DNA of 41,268 nt from contig VSNM01000051.1 in the NCBI GenBank assembly GCA_009774245.1, positions 1-41,268 of the forward strand, given 5' to 3'. Below are positions 24,201 to 30,007 of this stretch, piece after piece. This DNA is from Lachnospiraceae bacterium (GTDB lineage: Bacteria; Bacillota; Clostridia; Lachnospirales; Lachnospiraceae). The first letter of the stretch is position 1, and each line of letters opens with the position of its first letter. The notes under the pieces were generated by a model. That model was given only the letters and a program-made list of their open reading frames with translations, was not told where the DNA came from and did no database searches. Both the position numbers and the translations under genes were made by a program.

Positions 24201-25603
24201 TGAACGCTGTAGTTGAGGGATTTTGCAAAGGTCTCGATGAAGGAGCCGCATCCGGAGGAGCAGGCCTCGTTGAGCTGTACGGAGTCGACCGTCTGGTTCT
24301 TGATCTTGATGCATTTCATATCCTGGCCGCCGATGTCGATGATGCAGTCCACCTCTGGATTAAAAAACGCAGCGGCATAATAGTGCGCCACCGTCTCGAC
24401 CTCACCCTCGTCGAGCATGAACGCGGCTTTGAAGAGTGCCTCTCCATAGCCCGTAGAGCACGATCGCACGATCGTGGCGTCCGCAGGAAGCAGGCGGTAG
24501 ATTTCCTGAATGGAGGAGATGGCAGTCTTTAGCGGGCTTCCGTTGTTGCTGCTGTAAAATGAATAGAGCAGTGTTCCATCCTCCGCAACTACTGCGATTT
24601 TGGTCGTAGTGGAGCCTGCGTCAATTCCCAGGAAGCATTTGCCGTGATAGTTCTCAAGCTTCGCGTTCTTTACATGGCTGGCGCCATGTCTTGACCGGAA
24701 GCTTTCATATTCTTTTTCATCGGAGAACAACGGTTCCATGCGGGCAACCTCGAATTCCATTTTGATGTCGGAGGAGAGCTTATCAACCATCTCCGCCATG
24801 GAGAACTGGACATCCTCCTTCGCGTTGAGCGCAGAACCGATGGCAGCGAAGAGATGGGAATTGTCAGTGTCGATAATGTGTTCCTCGTCAAGCTTTAACG
24901 TGCGGATAAACGCAGCCCTGAGCTCGGAGAGGAAGTGAAGCGGGCCGCCCAGAAACGCCACATGGCCGCGGATTGGTTTGCCGCACGCAAGTCCGCTGAT
25001 GGTCTGGTTGACAACCGCCTGAAAAATGGAAGCGGACAAGTCCTCCTTTGTAGCGCCCTCGTTGATCAGCGGCTGGATATCTGTCTTTGCGAACACGCCG
25101 CAGCGCGCTGCAATCGTATATAAAGATTTATAATTTTTCGCATATTCATTGAGACCGGAGGCGTCTGTCTGAATCAGGGAAGCCATCTGGTCGATAAAAG
25201 AGCCCGTACCGCCGGCACAGATTCCGTTCATACGCTGCTCCACATTGCCGCCCTCAAAATAGATGATTTTGGCGTCCTCGCCTCCAAGCTCAATCGCGAC
25301 ATCGGTCTTGGGCGCGAACTCCTGCAGGGAAGTGGATACGGCGATCACCTCCTGCACAAACGGCACACCTAAGTGATTGGCAAGTGTCAGTCCGCCGGAA
25401 CCAGTGATCATGGGATGCAGTGTGAGATTGCCCAGTTTTGCGTAAGCATCCTGTAAAAGGGAAGAAAGAGTTTCCCGGATATTGGCGTAATGCCGCTGAT
25501 AGTCAGAGAACAGCAGCTTGTGTGCTGCATCCAGTATCGCGACTTTTACTGTGGTAGAACCGATGTCAATTCCAAGTGTATAGAACTCCTTATTCTTGTT
25601 CAT
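21239..25603 (-). CDS. Double acyl-CoA dehydratase activase fused to DUF2229/dehydratase-like regions
   Basis: A protein of about 1454 residues, related to the 2-hydroxyacyl-CoA dehydratase activator and subunit families (COG1924, COG3580, COG3581). Two ASKHA activase domains occur in tandem: GIDIGSTTVK (about 11-20) with the cluster-binding Cys in GICAGGTGSF, and GIDAGSTTTK (about 326-335) with ACSSGCGSF. A CxxCxxxC segment (KCQGCTNSC, about 611-618) leads into a DUF2229 region (about 690-910) and a long dehydratase-like region (about 950-1390). The tail is very Lys/Arg/Gln-rich. The start at 25603 (MNKNKEF) is chosen; 25615 is an in-frame alternative. The substrate is unknown. Confidence 0.85.
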   Translation of the reverse strand: MNKNKEFYTLGIDIGSTTVKVAILDAAHKLLFSDYQRHYANIRETLSSLLQDAYAKLGNLTLHPMITGSGGLTLANHLGVPFVQEVIAVSTSLQEFAPKTDVAIELGGEDAKIIYFEGGNVEQRMNGICAGGTGSFIDQMASLIQTDASGLNEYAKNYKSLYTIAARCGVFAKTDIQPLINEGATKEDLSASIFQAVVNQTISGLACGKPIRGHVAFLGGPLHFLSELRAAFIRTLKLDEEHIIDTDNSHLFAAIGSALNAKEDVQFSMAEMVDKLSSDIKMEFEVARMEPLFSDEKEYESFRSRHGASHVKNAKLENYHGKCFLGIDAGSTTTKIAVVAEDGTLLYSFYSSNNGSPLKTAISSIQEIYRLLPADATIVRSCSTGYGEALFKAAFMLDEGEVETVAHYYAAAFFNPEVDCIIDIGGQDMKCIKIKNQTVDSVQLNEACSSGCGSFIETFAKSLNYSVQDFAKAALFAKHPIDLGTRCTVFMNSKVKQAQKEGAEVSDISAGLAYSVIKNALFKVIKVSDASELGKNIVVQGGTFYNDAVLRSFEKIAGCEVIRPDIAGIMGAFGAALIARERYQEAPENNTTMLTIDQINALAFTTSLVKCQGCTNSCRLTVNKFSDGRSYISGNRCERGLGKTKNDNHVPNLFAYKLERLFSYEPLSDAEAVRGRVGIPRVLNMYENYPFWFTLFTKLKYQVVLSPLSNRKIYEMGIESIPSESECYPAKLAHGHVEWLIRQNVDFIFYPALFYERNEFDDANNHYNCPIVTSYSENIKNNVEAIGRGEVVFKNPFMSFREPALILQSLEKEFPELPAEELKEAVDAAWQELENVRRDMYKKGEEVIAYLEKNHARGIVLAGRPYHIDPEINHGIPELINSYGIAVLTEDSVSHLAKPERPLIVSDQWMYHSRLYAAASYVKTRDDLDLIQLNSFGCGLDAVTTDQVNDILSSSGKIYTCLKIDEVNNLGAARIRIRSLLSAIRVREQRHQARTIHSSRMNRVLFTKEMRKNYTILCPQMSPIHFDLLEPTFRRCGYNLVVLNNDNKGSIDMGLKYVNNDACYPSLLVVGQIMEAVLSGKYDTDHLAVVMSQTGGGCRATNYIGFIRRALEKAGYQHIPVISINLSKLESNPGFKLTPMLLLRAVYAVNFGDIFMRCVYRMRPYEAVPGSVEEVHQKWIQKCCDFLGRKYLSFNTYKQMCREMIAEFDAIPVLDIKKPRVGVVGEILVKFSPAANNRLVELLEHEGAEAVVPDLMDFMFYCFYNQLYKAENLGTSKKAAKISRLGIRAIQMLRKPMSDAFAASRHFIPPADIYETAKHAEEIVSLGNQTGEGWFLTGEMLELINTDTPNIVCTQPFGCLPNHVVGKGVIKELRKRHPEANIVAIDYDPGASEVNQLNRIKLMLSTAQKNLAKTMEITEAEKKAAEQETKTKQQTSHKRRSKNRRKNNAKNKSA

Positions 25604-25665
25604 GAATATAACCATGCCTTTCTTAATCTTTGAAACTTTTTTGACTTTTTCAACACATATTTGCT

Positions 25666-25694
25666 ATTATACGACAGCAATGTCAAAAACGCAA
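25666..25694 (-). promoter_or_regulatory. Promoter of the activase gene
   Basis: On the minus strand: -35 TTGCGT (25694-25689), 17-base spacer, -10 TATAAT (25671-25666), 62 bases before the start codon. It uses the same -35 and spacing as the asnS promoter. Confidence 0.65.
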
Positions 25695-25757
25695 TAAAAC
25701 AGATGATGAAAAGTTGCTGAAAACTTTATACTTTTTTGGAAAACTTTTACGAAATAT

Positions 25758-25786
25758 TTGTAGGACAAACTTAAAATTGTTATAAT
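25758..25786 (+). promoter_or_regulatory. Plus-strand promoter 1 in the divergent region
   Basis: TTGTAG (25758-25763), 17-base spacer, TATAAT (25781-25786). Only a 9-codon frame (ATGAAAGGACAG onward) follows directly. It could drive the rhomboid-like gene 217 bases on, or a small RNA. Confidence 0.4.
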
Positions 25787-25863
25787 GATATGAAAGGACA
25801 GTTGGGAATAATACTATAAATCTTAAAAAAATATTATATTTCAGCCGGATAAATTTAGATTGG

Positions 25864-25892
25864 TTTACATTTCCAGAAGTGAATGCTATACT
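25864..25892 (+). promoter_or_regulatory. Plus-strand promoter 2 in the divergent region
   Basis: TTTACA (25864-25869), 17-base spacer, TATACT (25887-25892), upstream of the rhomboid-like gene. The repeat element at 25903 lies in what would be its 5' leader. Confidence 0.45.
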
Positions 25893-25902
25893 GTAATGAC
25901 TA

Positions 25903-25934
25903 AGGAATGCGTCAGTTATTTTTCTACAGTTCCT
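25903..25934. repeat. Short AGGAACTGT-family element, copy 3 (inverted, decayed)
   Basis: Read on the minus strand it begins AGGAACTGTAGAAAAATAAC, matching the ends at 5335 and 12021. The other end, AGGAAT, is the matching inverted end. It is only 32 bases long, so it is a remnant. Confidence 0.4.
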
Positions 25935-26002
25935 AAGGTGCACACAGCTGCATAAGGAAATTGGCGCGAGTATAATTTAATTGAAAGGCAGGAATGTAAA
26001 AT

Positions 26003-26884
26003 ATGAATTTTCTGAATAAGATGGAGCGGAAGATTGGCAAATACGCGATACCGAATCTTTCCTTATATTTAATACTGGGGTATGTGCTGGGATATATCTT
26101 GGAATTTATCAATCCGGCAATTGTGGATTTTCTGACACTGAATCCATATCTGATTCTGCATGGACAGGTCTGGCGGATTGTTACATGGATCATCATTCCG
26201 CCGTCAAGCTTTGACCTGTTTACGATCATCATGCTGATGTTTTACTACTCCGTAGGAATGAACCTTGAACGGACCTGGGGAACGTTTTATTATAATGTGT
26301 ATCTGTTTATGGGGATGATTTTTACGATACTTGGCAGCTTTCTGATCATGGGAATCAGCTATGTGCCGGCATTCAGGATCGCGATGCTGCGCGAGGCGGT
26401 CGGCTCCGCAGATTATTTTCTGCTGGTGGCGCGCAATTTTAGCACCTATTTCGTCAATATGTCCATTTTTCTGGGATTTGCGGCCACATTTCCGGAGGTA
26501 CAGGTATTGCTAATGTTCATTATTCCGATCAAAGTGAAGTGGATGGGAATTGCATATGGCGTGCTTTTGGTGGTGCAGTTTTTGCGGAGCGATATCGTTG
26601 GAAAGATTGTGATCGGCGCGTCACTGCTCAATTTTGTCGTCTTTTTCCTGATGACAAGGAGCGGCATCGGTATGCGGATATCGCCGCGGCAGGTGAAGAG
26701 ACGCCACGAGTACAACAGGGAGGTCAAGCGTGCAAAGCCGGTCAGCGTGTCAAAGCACAAGTGCGCGATCTGCGGTAAGAACAGCGAGGACAATCCCGAG
26801 GCAGAGTTCCGTTTTTGCTCCAAGTGCAACGGAAATTACGAGTACTGTCAGGATCATCTGTTTACCCATACGCATGTGAAGTGA
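26003..26884 (+). CDS. Rhomboid-like membrane protein with C-terminal Cys/His tail, probably inactive as a protease
   Basis: A 293-residue protein with about six transmembrane segments between residues 20 and 220 in a rhomboid/derlin-like layout (NPYLILHGQVWRIVTW, MNLERTWGTFYYNVYLFMG). The GxSG nucleophile motif and the partner histidine of active rhomboids are not visible, so a pseudo-protease role is likelier. The soluble tail (about 230-293) is strongly basic and then carries CAICGKN, FCSKC, YCQDH and HTH, a probable zinc-binding hook. Three AT-rich promoters lie upstream. The function may be binding or escorting membrane proteins (inference). Confidence 0.7.
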   Translation: MNFLNKMERKIGKYAIPNLSLYLILGYVLGYILEFINPAIVDFLTLNPYLILHGQVWRIVTWIIIPPSSFDLFTIIMLMFYYSVGMNLERTWGTFYYNVYLFMGMIFTILGSFLIMGISYVPAFRIAMLREAVGSADYFLLVARNFSTYFVNMSIFLGFAATFPEVQVLLMFIIPIKVKWMGIAYGVLLVVQFLRSDIVGKIVIGASLLNFVVFFLMTRSGIGMRISPRQVKRRHEYNREVKRAKPVSVSKHKCAICGKNSEDNPEAEFRFCSKCNGNYEYCQDHLFTHTHVK

Positions 26885-26968
26885 GAAAACATAACTACTT
26901 CAGTGCGCCTTATACCACGAAGCTTGGAAGGCAAAGGCAGGTGCTAATATTAAAATGGAGGGCGACTT

Positions 26969-28083
26969 ATGAATGAAAACAGGGCTGGGCTTGGATATCA
27001 GGATTTTGAGGAAATAAGAACCAAGCATATTTTTTATATTGATAAGACGGATTTCATCAGGGAATGGTGGGAGAATGCAGATAAAGTAACCCTGATTACC
27101 CGGCCGCGCAGGTTTGGGAAGACATTGAATATGAGCATGACGGAATGTTTCTTCTCGAAGAAATACGAGGGCAGGGGAGAATTGTTCGAAGGCTTGTCCA
27201 TATGGGAAGAACAGTCCCCTGACGGAGAATACCCGTACAGAAAGCTGCAGGGTACTTTTCCGGTAATCTTTTTAAGCTTTGCCAATGTTGGTCTAACACA
27301 AGTGGAAACGGACTTGTCAACCAGCTCATCAGGCAGGGAACTTCAGATATCAAGCAGACAATGGAGGAACTTTTGCAGGAGAAGAGTTTTGAGGTGTCAA
27401 TTGATGAGAGGATTGCATTCGACCAGTTAAACGGTAGTGCGGATGCGGTATGGAGTTTACTGGTTGCGACAGGCTATCTGAAAGTCGTTGATTTCAGGTA
27501 TGTTGGCGATCGCAAGCGGAAGGTGTATACACTGTCGCTGACGAATCTGGAAGTGGTAATCATGTTCGAGAACATGGTTCGGGGATGGTTTGGCGGAAGC
27601 GCGGAAATTTACTATAATCATTTTATCAAGGCGCTCTTAATGAATGATGTAGATGGTATGAATGAATTTATGAACAAAGTTGCCCTGCACAGCTTTTCAA
27701 GCTTTGACATAGCCAAAAATGCATCAGATGACGACGCGCCTGAGCGGTTCTATCATGGGTTCGTGCTCGGGCTGATGGTCGAACTTTCCGAAAGGTTTGA
27801 GATTACCTCCAACCGGGAAAGAGGTAAATACGAGCTTTGCTCGTATGGGCGCTATGATATCATGCTCACACCGAGAGACAGGGAAAAGGATTGCGCGTAT
27901 ATCATTGAGTTCAAGGTGCATAAACCGGCAAAAGAAAACGATCTTGCGCAGACTGTTGCAAATGCCCATAAGCAGATTGACGAAAAACAGTATGATGCCA
28001 AGCTTATTGCAGATGGCTTTACACCAAGTCAGATTCGGAAATATGGATTTGCATTTAAGGGGAAGGAATGTCTGATCGGTTAG
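26969..28083 (+). pseudogene. AAA-ATPase-like / DUF1703 protein, internally deleted
   Basis: A member of the PF09820 (AAA-ATPase-like) plus PF08011 (PD-(D/E)XK nuclease-like DUF1703) family, normally about 520-580 residues. The N-terminal part is intact with FYIDKTDFI and Walker A-like TRPRRFGKT, ending at VIFLSFANVG (about 27293). The next base pairs switch frame: from about 27301 the sequence reads SGNGLVNQLIRQG.. in frame 1 and continues to the C-terminal nuclease-like domain (YELCSYGRYDIMLTP, YIIEFKVHK) at 28083. Roughly 150-200 central codons are missing. The downstream frame has an ATG at 27361 but no ribosome binding site. Confidence 0.8.
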
Positions 28084-28125
28084 AAATATATAAGATTAAA
28101 AATTAATGGGGGACAATATACATTT

Positions 28126-28881
28126 ATGGAATTAAAGCAGACAAATTTTGCCAATATTCTCGAGGAACTGCGTGACACAGCGCGACTGCAGGGAAATATG
28201 CTGAAAAGTGAACAGATTAGAGGGGCATTTGGACAGTGGCAGTTAGATGACACAAAACTGGCGCTGATCCACGACTATTTCCGCAGCAATCACATTGGAA
28301 TCGACGAGCCCGGTGATGTGGAGGAAAACCTGTCGGGCGACGATGTGAATTTTTTGGAGATGTATCTAAAGGAATTGCAGGAGCTTCCGCCCGTGTCAGA
28401 CGGTGAAAAGCGCGCTGTAATCATGTCAGCGCTTGCAGATGACAGCGATGCACAGGCAAAGCTGGTGGAGATTTTTCTACCGCAGGTCGTTGAGATCTCC
28501 AAGCTCTACGCGGGACAGGGCGTGCTCGTGGAAGATCTGATCGGGGAGGGCAATGTCGCGGCAGCCACGGCAGTAACCATGTTAGGGTGCGTGGAGACGA
28601 TCGATGAGGTGGAGAGTTTTATTGGCAAGATGATCATGAACGCGATGGAGGAATTGATTCGTGAGGATGCCGACAACCGCCAGATTGACGAGAATGTGCT
28701 GAACAGGGTGAACGAGGTGAATGACAAGGCAAAAGAGCTATATGACACTCTGCTCAGGAAAGTTACGATCAAGGAAGTAGCCGACGAGCTGAACATCACG
28801 GAGGAAGAAGTTCGGGAGGCAGTCAAATTTTCGGTAAATGGTATCAGTTATATAGAAGATATTGACGGCGCGACGGGGTGA
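28126..28881 (+). CDS. Sigma-70-like protein lacking region 4
   Basis: A 251-residue protein with sigma-70-like organisation that stops short. Residues about 8-60 resemble region 1.1 (ILEELRDTARLQG, LIHDYFRSNHIGI). Residues about 72-150 resemble regions 1.2 to 2.2 (FLEMYLKELQELP, LPQVVEISKLYAG, VEDLIGEGNVAAATAV). The usual region 2.3-2.4 segment, rich in aromatic and basic residues, is replaced by ETIDEVESFIGKMIMNAMEEL. A region-3-like helix-turn-helix (VTIKEVADELNITEEEVREAV) closes the protein. Region 4 is absent. It may bind core polymerase without normal promoter recognition, or act as an anti-sigma-like modulator (inference). Confidence 0.75.
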   Translation: MELKQTNFANILEELRDTARLQGNMLKSEQIRGAFGQWQLDDTKLALIHDYFRSNHIGIDEPGDVEENLSGDDVNFLEMYLKELQELPPVSDGEKRAVIMSALADDSDAQAKLVEIFLPQVVEISKLYAGQGVLVEDLIGEGNVAAATAVTMLGCVETIDEVESFIGKMIMNAMEELIREDADNRQIDENVLNRVNEVNDKAKELYDTLLRKVTIKEVADELNITEEEVREAVKFSVNGISYIEDIDGATG

Positions 28882-28885
28882 AGGG

Positions 28886-29459
28886 ATGAAATATGCGTTT
28901 AAGCGAAAGTTTTATTATGATGTCGAACATGCCGTAAGAGAAAACAGTGTGACATTTATACTCGGTGCACGAAGATGTGGAAAAACAGTCTGCATGAAAC
29001 AATTGTATGACCAATTTTCTTCCGAACGTGATTTTGATAAAGTTCTTTACACGGATATTAAAAAAGATTACAATGACAAATATGAGAAAATAAGTTTCAT
29101 CAATCAGGTGATTGCCAGTATCAATAACGATGAGAGTATCCTGTACCTGATTGACGAGGCGACATATCTGCAGTTTCCTGATAAAGAGATTATGAAGATA
29201 CAGGATGCGTTTACTTCGGGGCACAATCATGCGACGCGGGTTGTATTGGCAGGAAGCCAGTCAAAGGCGTTGGAGTACTGGGGGCATTTGGCTTTTGCAG
29301 GCGACGCGGTATGTGCTTCCTGAGAATTATAGGAAAATATTGCTTTCAAAGGATTGTTGGGAGGAGCGCGACGGCGTAGAGTTTGTCCCATATTATCAGT
29401 TTATCTTTGAGAACTCTGTTGGCAGGGAGCTTTTTGATAGTTTCTTAAATAATAAATAA
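28886..29459 (+). pseudogene. COG1373-type AAA ATPase, truncated and frameshifted
   Basis: ATG 28886 opens a P-loop ATPase of the COG1373/DUF4143 type, normally about 400 residues. Walker A is LGARRCGKT and Walker B is ILYLIDEATYLQ; LAGSQSKALEYWGHLAFAG is the family's sensor region. The frame stops at 29323. An overlapping frame continues YVLPENYRKILLSKDCW.. to 29459, which I cannot assign to the family's usual C-terminus. The DUF4143 domain is missing, so this is a deletion remnant. It follows the sigma-like gene by 4 bases. Confidence 0.7.
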
Positions 29460-29482
29460 TAGCAAAGGCAGAATAATGGCAG

Positions 29483-29908
29483 ATGGAAATACAGAATAAC
29501 AATGATTTTAAATACGTGATACAGGATACAAACTGCGTTTATTTTGGCAAAGAGCTGACCTATGCGGAGATGATGGACAAGGATGATGTTCCGTTCAAGT
29601 TCAAAGCAGTCATCAGTGCACATATCGCAAAGGATGCCGACATAAACCAGACAATGGCGGCGCATATTTTGCAGATTTCTGATCAGGAATTTTCCTACCG
29701 CATTTTTGAACAGCTCAAATTGACAGTCCGTGTTTGTTACAAGGTGCAGAAAAAGGGATTTGGCGGAAAAATAAAGGATAAGTGGATTCACAAAACCTGT
29801 TCGCTGAAACAGTTCTGCGTTGACTATCGTGGTCAGGTAAGCGGCGGTGATGCGATGATTGAGGATTTTTCGATTTCAAAGCTTGCGCTGATGACGTTTA
29901 GTATATAG
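29483..29908 (+). CDS. Hypothetical protein
   Basis: A 141-residue soluble protein starting MEIQNNNDFKYVIQDTN. I recognise no family. Charged helices alternate with short strands; VPFKFKAVISAHIAKDADIN is a conserved-looking patch and the C-terminus ends in a hydrophobic strand (LALMTFSI). There is no signal peptide or membrane segment. The ribosome binding site is weak (GGCAG). It follows the broken ATPase by 24 bases and may have been its partner. The even length and absence of stops suggest a maintained gene. Confidence 0.5.
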   Translation: MEIQNNNDFKYVIQDTNCVYFGKELTYAEMMDKDDVPFKFKAVISAHIAKDADINQTMAAHILQISDQEFSYRIFEQLKLTVRVCYKVQKKGFGGKIKDKWIHKTCSLKQFCVDYRGQVSGGDAMIEDFSISKLALMTFSI

Positions 29909-29939
29909 ACATTTACGGATGTATTTGATACTCTTCGCG

Positions 29940-29953
29940 GCTGCGGTCGCAGC
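29940..29953 (+). terminator. Small GC hairpin after the hypothetical gene
   Basis: GCTGCG and CGCAGC pair directly around GT, followed by AGATTTTAT. It is a short, weak terminator candidate before the M16C peptidase gene. Confidence 0.3.
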
Positions 29954-30007
29954 AGATTTTATAAAGAAAAATTTAACATAAACTTAAATAAGGAAGGATT
30001 CTATATT

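Larger units (their letters stand above)
25604..26002. other. Divergent intergenic region with three promoters and a decayed repeat
   Basis: This roughly 400-base AT-rich gap separates the minus-strand activase from the plus-strand rhomboid-like gene. It holds one minus-strand promoter, two plus-strand promoters and a short AGGAACTGT-family element, listed separately. I see no credible gene or structured RNA in it. Confidence 0.5.

Noticed and set aside
26003..26884. Active rhomboid protease
   Set aside because: No GxSG motif or partner His could be found in the membrane segments.
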